Below are positions 40,267 to 49,798 of a stretch of DNA of 64,000 nucleotides, in pieces (positions within the stretch are counted from its first letter, which is position 1; each line of letters begins with the position of its first letter). Location: the NCBI RefSeq assembly GCF_965137335.1, contig NZ_CBCRZD010000007.1. One strand, 5' to 3'. The notes under the pieces are model-generated. The model made no database searches and was not told the origin of the DNA. It saw only the letters and a list, made by a program, of their open reading frames with translations. This stretch comes from Empedobacter stercoris. GTDB lineage: Bacteria; Bacteroidota; Bacteroidia; Flavobacteriales; Weeksellaceae. The position numbers and the translations under genes were made by a program.

Positions 40267-41346
40267 ATGTATTTAAAAGAACTTAAAGCAAGACAATTCA
40301 AGAATTTTGATGAAAATAATTTCGAATTTTCCTCAAAAATTAATGCATTTGTGGGACAAAATGGAAAGGGAAAAACCAATGTGTTGGACGCGATTCATTA
40401 TTTGGCTTTAAGCAAATCGTATCTCAACCATTCGGATGCGATGAACATACAATTTGATTGTGATTTTTTTACATTAGAAGGCACTTTTGATAAGAATGAA
40501 GCAGATGATGTTATTTTCTGTTTGGTTCGTTCTGGTCAACCCAAACAACTAAAACGAAATTCGAAGTCATATGATCGTATATCGGATCATATCGGTCAAT
40601 ATCCTTTGGTCATGATTTCGCCTTATGATAGCGATTTGATCAAGGAAGGAAGTGAAGTTCGTCGAAAGTTTTTGGATAATATTATCTCGCAATCGAACAA
40701 GCAATATTTAGCTGATTTAATGCGATACAATAAAGTATTAGTCCAACGAAATGCTTTACTAAAATATTTTGTTGCCAATAATACGTTTGACGCTTCATCG
40801 TTAGAAATTTATGATGAAGAGTTGATTCATTTGGGTAAAAAAATACACGAAACTCGAAAAGAATTTATAAAAACTTTTTTAGACGCTTTCCTAAAATATT
40901 ACAACGAAATTTCGGAAGGACGAGAAAAAGTAAATATCGAATATGTTTCGCAATTAAACGATGCACCTTTTGAAAAGGTTTTAAAAGATGCTTTATACAA
41001 AGATCGTTCAGCTCAATATTCGACAGCTGGAATTCATAAAGATGATTTGTTGTTTACGATCACCAATTATCCCATCAAAAAATTTGGGTCGCAAGGTCAA
41101 CAAAAATCCTATTTAATTGCGTTGAAATTAGCTCAATTAGAAGTGATAAAAAATTCGCTCAACATTACACCTTTGTTATTATTGGATGATATTTTTGATA
41201 AATTAGACGAACATCGTGTAACACAATTGATTAAATTAGTGAACGAAGAACGTTTTGGTCAAATTTTTATTACCGATACACATCCCGAAAGAACTGAACA
41301 AATCATCAAACAAATTAACGCTGAAAGTAAAGTTTTCCGACTATGA
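40267..41346 (+). CDS. recF: DNA replication/repair protein RecF
   Basis: 359-residue SMC-like ATPase that loads RecA at gaps. Walker A G-Q-N-G-K-G-K-T-N (30-38); the C-terminal ABC signature is K-F-G-S-Q-G-Q-Q-K-S-Y-L and Walker B L-L-L-L-D-D-I-F-D-K-L-D. Unlike many bacteria it is not next to dnaN and gyrB here. Overlaps the following DUF721 gene by ATGA. Confidence 0.96.
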   Translation: MYLKELKARQFKNFDENNFEFSSKINAFVGQNGKGKTNVLDAIHYLALSKSYLNHSDAMNIQFDCDFFTLEGTFDKNEADDVIFCLVRSGQPKQLKRNSKSYDRISDHIGQYPLVMISPYDSDLIKEGSEVRRKFLDNIISQSNKQYLADLMRYNKVLVQRNALLKYFVANNTFDASSLEIYDEELIHLGKKIHETRKEFIKTFLDAFLKYYNEISEGREKVNIEYVSQLNDAPFEKVLKDALYKDRSAQYSTAGIHKDDLLFTITNYPIKKFGSQGQQKSYLIALKLAQLEVIKNSLNITPLLLLDDIFDKLDEHRVTQLIKLVNEERFGQIFITDTHPERTEQIIKQINAESKVFRL

Positions 41347-41645
41347 AAAAGTATGAAAAACGAAGTAATCAACAAACGCCTGTTCAAGCTTTAGAGCATT
41401 TCATTAAACAAAATGGAAAAGAAGAATTGATTTGGGAAGTGAAGGCTGAAGAAGCTTGGCGAGCTGTTATGGGCAAATTTTTTGAAAAATATACCGATCG
41501 TGTTGAAGTAAGACAACGTACTTTATATGTTAAAATTAATTCCCCTGCAATGCGTCATGAATTGATGATGGGAAAATCTAAAATCATTGCAAATATTAAT
41601 GAGGAAATCAAAAAAGATTTTTTGGTTGATGTAAAAATTTATTAG
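41343..41645 (+). CDS. DUF721 (DciA-like) protein
   Basis: 100 residues. A DUF721/DciA core (L-E-H-F-I-K-Q-N-G-K..., Y-T-D-R-V-E-V-R-Q-R-T-L-Y-V-K-I-N-S-P-A-M-R-H-E-L). DciA relatives load the replicative helicase in bacteria that lack DnaC; Bacteroidota proteins of this type are less studied. Coupled to recF by a four-base overlap, which supports a replication or repair role. Confidence 0.88.
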   Translation: MKKYEKRSNQQTPVQALEHFIKQNGKEELIWEVKAEEAWRAVMGKFFEKYTDRVEVRQRTLYVKINSPAMRHELMMGKSKIIANINEEIKKDFLVDVKIY

Positions 41646-41648
41646 AAA

Positions 41649-42608
41649 ATGCCTTACATAGAACACTCAAACTATCCGAAACCCAGTTTTCTGAATCGAA
41701 ATTCGCATTATTCTACGATCTATCCTGCTAAATTTAAAAAATATCCCGTTCCAACCTATACACGAGAAAAAATCGCCACAGAAGATGGTGATTTTTTGAA
41801 TTTGGATTGGCGTTTTCAAGAAAATAAAGATCAATTAATCATACTTTTTCATGGTTTAGAAGGCGATTCGAAACGAACCTATCTAAATTCGTGTTCAGAC
41901 TTCTTTTATAAAAAAGGCTTCAATATTTTGGCTTGGAATCATCGTTCGTGTGGTGGTGAGATGAATAAAACATTGCGTTTGTATCATCATGGTTCGATTG
42001 ACGATGTTCATTGTGTGATTGAAAAAGCAATAAACGAAAATTATAAAAATATTTATTTGATTGGCTATTCGATGGGAGGAGCTTTGGTGTTAAATTATTT
42101 GGGTAATTACACCATCGATGAACGTATAAAATGTGGGGTTATTTTTTCTGCTCCAATTTCGCTGAAGTCTTGTGCAGATGAATTAAAGAAATTTCCAAAT
42201 ACTGTTTATTTCAAAAACTTCAAGAGAACACTTGCACAAAAATTTGCAGAAAAAGCCAAACAATTTCCTGGAAAAGTGAATGAAGAAATGATTGATAAAA
42301 TCAAAACTTTTGATGAAGTCGACGATTATTTTACAGCGCCAATGCATGGTTATCAAAACAAAGAAGAGTATTATACCAAGGCTTCTCCAGCAACTGTTTT
42401 GAACCGTATCACAACACCTTGTTTGATTGTAAATGCTGCAAATGATCCTTTTTTGGGGGATGAATGTTATCCTATTGAGCGATTAAAAAATCATTCCTAC
42501 TGCACTTTCGAAATGCCTAAATATGGTGGACATTGTGGATTTCCTTTAAAGGATAATTCTCACTCTTGGTCTGAGATAAGGGCTTGGGAATTTATAAAGA
42601 GTTTGTAA
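41649..42608 (+). CDS. YheT-type alpha/beta hydrolase
   Basis: 319 residues. Nucleophile elbow G-Y-S-M-G-G (about 138-143, Ser140), acid in N-A-A-N-D-P-F and histidine in G-G-H-C-G-F near 298. Early P-x-x-x-R-x-x-x-x-D-G-D-F-L-N-L-D-W pattern is typical of the YheT group, probable esterases of unknown substrate. Three bases after the DUF721 gene. Confidence 0.88.
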   Translation: MPYIEHSNYPKPSFLNRNSHYSTIYPAKFKKYPVPTYTREKIATEDGDFLNLDWRFQENKDQLIILFHGLEGDSKRTYLNSCSDFFYKKGFNILAWNHRSCGGEMNKTLRLYHHGSIDDVHCVIEKAINENYKNIYLIGYSMGGALVLNYLGNYTIDERIKCGVIFSAPISLKSCADELKKFPNTVYFKNFKRTLAQKFAEKAKQFPGKVNEEMIDKIKTFDEVDDYFTAPMHGYQNKEEYYTKASPATVLNRITTPCLIVNAANDPFLGDECYPIERLKNHSYCTFEMPKYGGHCGFPLKDNSHSWSEIRAWEFIKSL

Positions 42609-42620
42609 AATAATACGCAT

Positions 42621-42651
42621 AAAAAATTTCGAAGTAAACTTCGAGGTTTTT
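42621..42651. terminator. Terminator
   Basis: TCGAAG (42629-42634) with CTTCGA (42639-42644), with A- and T-rich flanks; ends the recF-hydrolase operon and is near the stop of the minus-strand gene. Confidence 0.65.
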
Positions 42652-42652
42652 G

Positions 42653-43273
42653 CTATTTATTTAAAATATCAACAAGTTTTATAAGATCTCGTTCTTTATT
42701 AATATTTAACTTATTTTCTTTTGCTACTTTACTCAATTCTTTATTAGATTTTGCAACTTGTTTTATAAAACCTTCATTATCTATGTAATAATTATTCATA
42801 GTTCTAAATTTAACCGTACTCATATTATTATAACTATTTGTATTACCTAATTCACTTTTAAAAATTCGTGTAGATTTATATAAAACATTATTTAATTTAA
42901 TATTTGATAATACTTGTAAATATCCTTTTTGTATCACTCCATTATCATCATAAAATGTTAAATATTTGAAAACTTGTCCATTTACTAAAGTTATTTCTAA
43001 ACCGTCTTGTTTCTCTAAATTAAATAATTCATTATTTTCTAAAAATTCAAAATCATCAGTAAATGCATTGTATCTATAACCTCTTAATCCTGCATAGTTT
43101 TTAACAGTTCCATTGATATATTGTTTATTTAAATAAAAGTTATCATTCACGTTGTCTTTATCAACAACATAATTTTGGGAATTATAAATTGTCCCTCCGT
43201 CTTTTGTGCTAAGATTTTGAGCAAGAGCAAATGAGCCAAATACTATTAGTATAGATAAAAATTTGTTTTTCAT
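42653..43273 (-). CDS. Exported protein of unknown function
   Basis: 206 residues with a signal peptide (1-18, ...F-A-L-A before Q). The mature part is Asn/Tyr-rich and beta-prone, with a basic, helical C-terminus (K-S-N-K-E-L-S-K-V-A-K-E-N-K). I do not recognise a family. It shares direction with the SusC/SusD genes upstream but is separated from them by a terminator. Confidence 0.65.
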   Translation of the reverse strand: MKNKFLSILIVFGSFALAQNLSTKDGGTIYNSQNYVVDKDNVNDNFYLNKQYINGTVKNYAGLRGYRYNAFTDDFEFLENNELFNLEKQDGLEITLVNGQVFKYLTFYDDNGVIQKGYLQVLSNIKLNNVLYKSTRIFKSELGNTNSYNNMSTVKFRTMNNYYIDNEGFIKQVAKSNKELSKVAKENKLNINKERDLIKLVDILNK

Positions 43274-43320
43274 GTAATCATAAATTTGGTATTCTAAATA
43301 TAGTATAAATTATTGATAAA

Positions 43321-43345
43321 AAAAATCCCCTCAATGAGGGGATTT
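43321..43345 (-). terminator. Terminator of the first SusC/SusD operon
   Basis: AAAATCCCCTC (43321-43331) and GAGGGGATTTT (43335-43345), perfect inverted arms with loop AAT. Confidence 0.92.
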
Positions 43346-43361
43346 TCAACTTAATTCAGTA

Positions 43362-44930
43362 TTAATATCCTGGATTTTGTATCATATTATCATTTCCTGC
43401 AAATTCCGAAATTGGAATAGGAAAAGTATATTTAAAACTACCGTTCTCTAAATTCACAACAGTTTCATTAGGTAGTACTGCATCTCTAGTATTTCGATCC
43501 ATAGTAACACCTGCTTTTTCTGCTAAACGTTTGAGATCTGTATATCGATGTCCTTCTAACGCTAATTCAACACGACGTTCTTTCAAAATGTCTTCATATG
43601 CTACTTGAGCAGAAGAGTATGAAGGAGTACTTGCTGTACCTTTGTAATTTCTTGCTACTCTAACTTTTTGAATTAATGCAGAAGCCTCTGATAATTTATT
43701 TTCCTCAACAGCTACTTCTGCTAAGATAAAATACATCTCAGATAATCTAAAAACTTTTATATCATTACGAGTAGCTGTACTTGTTTTTCCTGGGTATTTA
43801 TCAACGACTAACTGATCTGTACCACGTGGATTAATACTAGTTAAATAATTAGGATCTATTTTAGAAGTTGGATCAACATACGCATAACGTCTAACATCTC
43901 CATCTGAATTATAGAAAATATTAAACAAATTTCTTCCCCAAAACCACATTGGAGATCCTGTAACGTTAGATTGGTTTGTATTAAAAAAACTTCCAATTGC
44001 TATACCAATACCTGATGAAGCTCTATTTAAAGAGAAAATTATTTCACCTCTTCCAGAATCATCCCACATCTTTCTGTAAGGATTAAATGAATTGGCTGTA
44101 GCATAGAATGCTTTATTCCAATCTGCAGAACCGATCTCTGTAATACCTTCAGGTAAAATTGGTGTTGCAACTGTTAAAACTAAACCAGATTCATTTATGA
44201 CTTTTTCAGCATAACTTTTTGCTTCACCATATTTACCTCTGTATAAATTAAGTCTAGCTTGTAATGCATTAATCACATTAACATCTACCCTATATTGATT
44301 TTCTCCTTTACTTAAAACAGTCGCACCAAATGCTAAATCTTTCTCAATAAATTCAAATACTTCTTTATTTGTAGATCTAGGAGTTTTGTCGTTAATATTT
44401 GTTACATCTGGCGTAATCATAACACCTAAACCATTATCATCTTTCATGTCAGGAGCAAAATACTTTTCTAATTCTAGATAAGCAAAAGCTCTTAAAACTC
44501 TAGCTTGAGCAAGGATATTATTATATTTAATAGACTCAGCATCAGTTGCTGGAGTAACTTTCTTAGCTCCTTCTAATAATCTGTTAACTCTATTAATTGT
44601 TGTATAATTATTTAACCAAATTGTCCTAATATAACTATTAGATCCATCTATAAAATGTCTATACAAACCTTGTTCTTGTCCCCCATTTTGAGAACCTACT
44701 TTAACTTCATCACTTAAAACAGCAGTAGTATAAATAGCAGAAGCAGGATCAAGAGAAGCATAAACTGCTCCATTTAAGTAACCTTCAAGAGTAGATACGC
44801 TTGTAAATAATACATCATCGTTCATTTCTCCAGGCTGTACTATATCTAATGCATCTTGACAACTATTTAAAGTAGCTATACCTGTAAAAATAGATGCTAA
44901 CAATACACTTTTTATTATTATTTTTTTCAT
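43362..44930 (-). CDS. SusD/RagB-family nutrient-binding lipoprotein (pair 1)
   Basis: 522 residues with lipobox L-N-S-C (Cys24). N-terminal SusD-like region and C-terminal RagB/SusD part with the typical L-K-E-R-R-V-E-L-A-L-E-G-H-R-Y-T-D-L-K-R motif (about 445-464). Sits on the cell surface as the lid of its SusC partner, encoded 11 bases upstream. The nutrient cannot be told; no glycoside hydrolase or peptidase gene accompanies the pair. Confidence 0.95.
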   Translation of the reverse strand: MKKIIIKSVLLASIFTGIATLNSCQDALDIVQPGEMNDDVLFTSVSTLEGYLNGAVYASLDPASAIYTTAVLSDEVKVGSQNGGQEQGLYRHFIDGSNSYIRTIWLNNYTTINRVNRLLEGAKKVTPATDAESIKYNNILAQARVLRAFAYLELEKYFAPDMKDDNGLGVMITPDVTNINDKTPRSTNKEVFEFIEKDLAFGATVLSKGENQYRVDVNVINALQARLNLYRGKYGEAKSYAEKVINESGLVLTVATPILPEGITEIGSADWNKAFYATANSFNPYRKMWDDSGRGEIIFSLNRASSGIGIAIGSFFNTNQSNVTGSPMWFWGRNLFNIFYNSDGDVRRYAYVDPTSKIDPNYLTSINPRGTDQLVVDKYPGKTSTATRNDIKVFRLSEMYFILAEVAVEENKLSEASALIQKVRVARNYKGTASTPSYSSAQVAYEDILKERRVELALEGHRYTDLKRLAEKAGVTMDRNTRDAVLPNETVVNLENGSFKYTFPIPISEFAGNDNMIQNPGY

Positions 44931-44941
44931 TTTTGATTCAA

Positions 44942-47900
44942 TTAAAATTCTACATTAAACCCTAAAGATATCGATCTTGGATTTGGATAAACACCTAAAG
45001 AATAACTCTGAATAGGTTCTGGATCATATCCTTTCCAGTCTGTCCAAGTAACAATATTTTCTGCACTTACAAAAACTCTCATATTCTTAACAGGAAGAGA
45101 TTGCAATTGTTTTTTTGTAAAGCTATATCCTACAGAAACATTTTTCAATCTTAAGAAATCTGTTTTATATAAGAAACGATCAGATGATCCTTCAACCCCC
45201 ATGTTTACAGCTGTAATTGCTGGAGTATTAGAATTTCTATTTGATTCAGACCATCCATTTAACATATCAGCAGATCCATTATAAGCTGCAGCTGTTGAAG
45301 GATCCATTAACCAGCTATAGAAATTATCGTATGACCAACCTCCTGTTTGAAAAGAAAATAATGTTGAAGCATAAAAGCCTTTATAATCTACATTAAAACC
45401 AAATCCACCCTGTACAGGCGCATAATAAGATTTACCCGTCAACTGTCTGTCCGCTGCTGTAGGTTCCTCTGTAATATTACCATCCTTATCTAAGAATTGT
45501 TGCTCTCCTGTTTGCTGATTAACACCAACGTACTTATATAAATGCCATTGAAAAGCTACATCTCCGACTGCATTTACATTGTCACCAGAAAGGTCCTCGT
45601 TATCCATTGATTCGATTTTATTTCTGTTGTAAGCATAATTAGCGAAAACATTAATTTTAAAATCTTCTTTATTTACAATATTGTATTTTAAACCAACCTC
45701 AACTCCTTTATTTGACATCTCTCCATTATTACCTCTTAGAGTATATGTACCGTTTGTAGCAGAAAGAGCAAGTGATCCAAACATACGCTCTGTACGTTTA
45801 TCATATACATCAACGTTACCTTCAAGAATTCCATTGAACAAACTAAAATCTAATCCAATATTTGCTTGTACAGATTTTTCCCATTTTAAATTAGGATTTT
45901 CAATTTGTACTAGATTATATCCTGGTAAATTAGAATATCCTGTTACAGTATTATTTAATGTTTTATAAAAGTTTGCTCCTCCAAATAAAGGATTTAAATT
46001 ATCAGCCGTAATTAATAAATTCTGGTTACCTGTTGTTCCATAAGACGCTCTTAATTTTAACATTCTTACTGATGAACCTTTTAAAAACTCTTCTTGATCA
46101 ATGTTCCATCTACCTGCAACAGACCAAAATGTTTCCCATCTATTCTCTTTAGAGAATCTATAAGAACCATCACGTCTTACTACTCCACTAAATCCATATT
46201 TCCCTGCATAATCATAGTCTAATGTTCCAAAATAAGCCAAAGTACCTGCGTTTAGTTTATCAGCTGTAGCTATACGTTGATATAAGTTTGGTGTAGAAGG
46301 ATTAAAAGGAACATAACCATCACCTGAACCAAAAGACCAATTCAAGGGATCTAATCCATTTACACGTTGATAAGATGTTTGATAATGAGCTTTTAAATAA
46401 TCTAAATAAGCAGCAACTGTTAACGAGTGGTCTCCAAATTGTTTATCAAAAGTAATATTTGAAACATTACTAAATGTAAAATCTTTTGTATTTGTAAAAT
46501 CCTCATTACCTCCATATTGAGCTCCTTGACTAGCAGCTACATTTACAGATAAATATCCATTTGGTGTACGTGAAAATAATCTTTCATGATTTCTATAATC
46601 AATTCCTGCTTTATTACCAACCGTTAACCAATCTGTTATTTTATAGCTCCCACTAACATTAGCCATAATGCTTGTCTCTGTAAATCTATTTTTTATTCCT
46701 CCATTTATAATATCATATAAGATCCAAGCTGATCTACCTGAAGTATTTCCTCCAATTTGATTATACATATCTCTACCATTAGCAAAACTATATTTAGCTA
46801 ATGTAGATGGGCTTAAAAGTGTACCAAATAATGGATTTTGAACAACATTGTTATCAATTCCAGAATTTGTTTCCTGATCTAACTGATTTCTTTTAGAATA
46901 ACCTACTGCAACTTGTGATGAATAATTAAATTTTCCATTTGTTGATTTACCTGTTACATTATTTCTAAATGTAAAACGTTTAAAATCTGTAGATTTAATA
47001 TTACCATCAGCTTCTAAATATCCAGCAGAAGAATAAACTGTAACATTTTCACCTCCAAATTTTAATCCTACATTGTGTTGTTGAGAAGCAGCAATTTTTA
47101 AAAATTCTTTTCCCCAATCTGTGTTTGTCTCGTAATTTGCAATTTGCTCATCAGTCATTGAAGCACCAGCACCTAAACCACTAATCTTATGAATTGTTAA
47201 CAAATCTTTAGAACTTGCTAAATTGTAATCTGTTTTTGGAATTAAATTAAAAGAAGTTAATGCGTCATAATTAACTGATAATCCAGAATTATATTTACCT
47301 GACTTTGTTGTAATTACTACAACTCCATTTGCTCCTCTATTTCCATAAATTGCTGTACCTTGAGCATCTCTTAAAACAGATACCGTTTCAATATCATTCG
47401 TATTCAAGTTTCTAAATTGAGACCCTGAAGAGATCAACCCATCAATTACATATAAAGGATCTGTATTAGCTGCTAATGAAGACAATCCACGAATACGTAC
47501 ATTTATTTTTCCAGACCCTGGCGAACCTGAAGCTGAATTAATTGAAATACCTGGGGCAGACCCTTGTAATGAATTCAAAAATGTCGCATTAGGTCTATTC
47601 GCTAATACTTCTGATGAAACAGTTGTAGATGCTGCCATAGACTTAGGTTTTGTAGATGTTAGTCCGTAACCTAATATTACAACCTCTGCTAAATCAGCTT
47701 CTTCAGCATATTTTAAAGCTCCTAAATTAGTAGAAGTCACTTTAAATTCTTTTCCATTGATCACTAATGTATCTCCTACTTTAGCGTCAATGTTAAAATT
47801 CCCATTCTCGTCTGTATATGTAATTATATCAGTACCTTTTACAGTAACCTCTACGTCAGACTCTGGGAAATTGTTACCATCGTTAACTACACCCGTTACT

Positions 47901-47968
47901 TGAGCAAAAGCCATTGTTCCTAACCCTAGGAAAGCTAATAAGCCCAAAGATGTTAATCTTCTCCTCAT
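44942..47968 (-). CDS. SusC/RagA-family TonB-linked outer-membrane transporter (pair 1)
   Basis: 1008 residues: signal peptide (1-22, ...M-A-F-A), carboxypeptidase-regulatory-like domain (about 23-90), TonB plug (about 110-225, with I-R-G-L-S-S-L and N-R-G-A-N-G-V-V-V-I-T-T-K) and a 22-strand barrel ending in F. The first 88 residues are about 78 percent identical to those of the SusC of pair 2 (my hand count), while the rest is clearly diverged. Forms a unit with the SusD gene. Confidence 0.95.
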   Translation of the reverse strand: MRRRLTSLGLLAFLGLGTMAFAQVTGVVNDGNNFPESDVEVTVKGTDIITYTDENGNFNIDAKVGDTLVINGKEFKVTSTNLGALKYAEEADLAEVVILGYGLTSTKPKSMAASTTVSSEVLANRPNATFLNSLQGSAPGISINSASGSPGSGKINVRIRGLSSLAANTDPLYVIDGLISSGSQFRNLNTNDIETVSVLRDAQGTAIYGNRGANGVVVITTKSGKYNSGLSVNYDALTSFNLIPKTDYNLASSKDLLTIHKISGLGAGASMTDEQIANYETNTDWGKEFLKIAASQQHNVGLKFGGENVTVYSSAGYLEADGNIKSTDFKRFTFRNNVTGKSTNGKFNYSSQVAVGYSKRNQLDQETNSGIDNNVVQNPLFGTLLSPSTLAKYSFANGRDMYNQIGGNTSGRSAWILYDIINGGIKNRFTETSIMANVSGSYKITDWLTVGNKAGIDYRNHERLFSRTPNGYLSVNVAASQGAQYGGNEDFTNTKDFTFSNVSNITFDKQFGDHSLTVAAYLDYLKAHYQTSYQRVNGLDPLNWSFGSGDGYVPFNPSTPNLYQRIATADKLNAGTLAYFGTLDYDYAGKYGFSGVVRRDGSYRFSKENRWETFWSVAGRWNIDQEEFLKGSSVRMLKLRASYGTTGNQNLLITADNLNPLFGGANFYKTLNNTVTGYSNLPGYNLVQIENPNLKWEKSVQANIGLDFSLFNGILEGNVDVYDKRTERMFGSLALSATNGTYTLRGNNGEMSNKGVEVGLKYNIVNKEDFKINVFANYAYNRNKIESMDNEDLSGDNVNAVGDVAFQWHLYKYVGVNQQTGEQQFLDKDGNITEEPTAADRQLTGKSYYAPVQGGFGFNVDYKGFYASTLFSFQTGGWSYDNFYSWLMDPSTAAAYNGSADMLNGWSESNRNSNTPAITAVNMGVEGSSDRFLYKTDFLRLKNVSVGYSFTKKQLQSLPVKNMRVFVSAENIVTWTDWKGYDPEPIQSYSLGVYPNPRSISLGFNVEF

Positions 47969-48296
47969 AGTTTTATATTTTATAACATTTTAGACAAAAC
48001 TCTAACTTTTTTTTAAGAATTCCAAAAACTTAAGGTTTTTTTTTATTTATCAAGTATATAATATAAAATAGCTATATTATACTAAATAACAACAATTATA
48101 TTCAAAAAATATCACTAAATTAAATTAATTGCATAGCGTTAATAAATAAAACTTATCTTTAATATTCTTTTTTACATTATTGATTTTAACTTTACCATTA
48201 ATTTAATCTTAAAGTTTCATAATATTTACAAAAAAATGGCTATCTAAAAAGATAGCCATTTTGGTATTTAACAAGTTTATTAAAAATCTTTATATA
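47969..48296. other. Intergenic region between the two SusC/SusD operons
   Basis: 328 bases of AT-rich DNA. It should hold the promoter of pair 1 on the minus strand (TTTTTGG and TAGAGTTTTG near 48015-48045 are candidates) and contains the terminator of pair 2. No ORF. Confidence 0.5.
48232..48264 (-). terminator. Terminator of the second SusC/SusD operon
   Basis: AATGGCTATC (starting 48236) and GATAGCCATT (ending 48260) are inverted arms around a six-base A-rich loop, with A- and T-runs outside. It separates pair 2 from pair 1, so these are two transcription units. Confidence 0.88.
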
Positions 48297-49784
48297 TTAA
48301 TAACCTGGAGTTTGCGTCATATTTGTATTTAAATTTAATACAGATTGAGGAATTGGAAATTGCCATTTGAAATCACCAGCTTTTAATGTTAATTCAGAAG
48401 AAGGTGTACCAGTACCATCTGCTAAATATCCATTTCCACTTCTCTGAATTCCACTTGTGTAAGCTGAAGAAATTCCACTAACACCTTGTAAACGTTTTAA
48501 TGTGAACCAACGGTCACCGTTTTCGAAAGCTAATTCTTTGCGACGCTCTAATTGGATTGCATCAAAAATAGCAGTTCCTGTTTCTCCTCCTTCGTATGAA
48601 GAGTAACGTACATCTCTCAATTTATTAAGAGTTGTTAATGCACTTGCACTGTCTCCTGCTAAATACTGAGCTTCCGCTAAATTTAAGATTGCTTCTTCAA
48701 CACGTAAATAACGACCGTTATTTAATCCTAATTTAACTTTACCATTGATGTATTTATTAACAGCAATTACTTGTTGATAATCATGATTAGAAGGGGTAAA
48801 AACTTTGAAATATGCATTAACACGCTCAGGTTCTGTTTCTTGATTGTATAAAGCATAAAAATCTTTGTCTACCGCGTATTCAATTACAATATTTTCATCA
48901 GTTGCTCCTTGACTAAAATTTGTACCAATTGTAGGATCTCCAGAATTAACAAATGGAATTTCGAATAATACTCCATTGCTATTATTAGATGTCCACAACG
49001 CTGCTAATTCAGAAGGATTAGCTGGTGCTACTGCATCAACAGCAGGTTGTGTAAATTCGATTGCTTTCTTGTAATCTCCTTTGTATAAATATATTTTACC
49101 TAATAAAGCTTGAGCTGCATATTGATTAATTACAGACGCTTCTTTTGTTGCTTTCAAATTTGGAATAGCTGCTTCTAAATCTGCAATCATTTTATCGTAC
49201 GTTTCTGCAATTGTAGCATCACGTTTAGGCATTGCTTTTGGATCATATTGATCGATATATGCAATACCTACAGTTGTAGGTGCATCTGCAGATTGTGTAG
49301 GAATTTCGGCATACGTGCGAGCTACCTCAAAGTGTGCTAATGCACGAACAGCTTTTGCTTGAGCAACAACATTATTCTTGAAATCACCATCAGGTAAATT
49401 ATCTGCATTAGCTAAAATAATATTGGCTCTTGAGATAATATTGTATGATGTTGAATAAATACTTGTTGGAACAGAGTTAGAATTATATGCCCATGTATGC
49501 GCTCTTTGTCCTGAACGACGTCCATTAGGATCTAAGATTAAGTTGTCAGACATAATATCACCAACTGCGATAATATCACTTGCATTGCTTAATCCTGCAT
49601 AATAACCTGCTTGACCAAAACCTTTGTATACTCCATTTAATGCATTGGTAAAATCAGATTCTGTTTTGTAATAATCTGAAACTTCAATAGCGTCGAATGG
49701 TTTTTGATTGATATCATCATCACTACATGATGTAAAACTTAATGCACAAGCTAATAATGATAATACTAAAATATTTTTTTTCAT
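48297..49784 (-). CDS. SusD/RagB-family nutrient-binding lipoprotein (pair 2)
   Basis: 495 residues, lipobox S-F-T-S-C (Cys20) followed by S-D-D-D. C-terminal motif L-E-R-R-K-E-L-A-F-E-N-G-D-R-W-F-T-L-K-R is characteristic. Clearly diverged from the SusD of pair 1, so the two pairs likely take up different substrates. 14 bases downstream of its SusC gene. Confidence 0.95.
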   Translation of the reverse strand: MKKNILVLSLLACALSFTSCSDDDINQKPFDAIEVSDYYKTESDFTNALNGVYKGFGQAGYYAGLSNASDIIAVGDIMSDNLILDPNGRRSGQRAHTWAYNSNSVPTSIYSTSYNIISRANIILANADNLPDGDFKNNVVAQAKAVRALAHFEVARTYAEIPTQSADAPTTVGIAYIDQYDPKAMPKRDATIAETYDKMIADLEAAIPNLKATKEASVINQYAAQALLGKIYLYKGDYKKAIEFTQPAVDAVAPANPSELAALWTSNNSNGVLFEIPFVNSGDPTIGTNFSQGATDENIVIEYAVDKDFYALYNQETEPERVNAYFKVFTPSNHDYQQVIAVNKYINGKVKLGLNNGRYLRVEEAILNLAEAQYLAGDSASALTTLNKLRDVRYSSYEGGETGTAIFDAIQLERRKELAFENGDRWFTLKRLQGVSGISSAYTSGIQRSGNGYLADGTGTPSSELTLKAGDFKWQFPIPQSVLNLNTNMTQTPGY

Positions 49785-49798
49785 TTTGTTACAATTTT

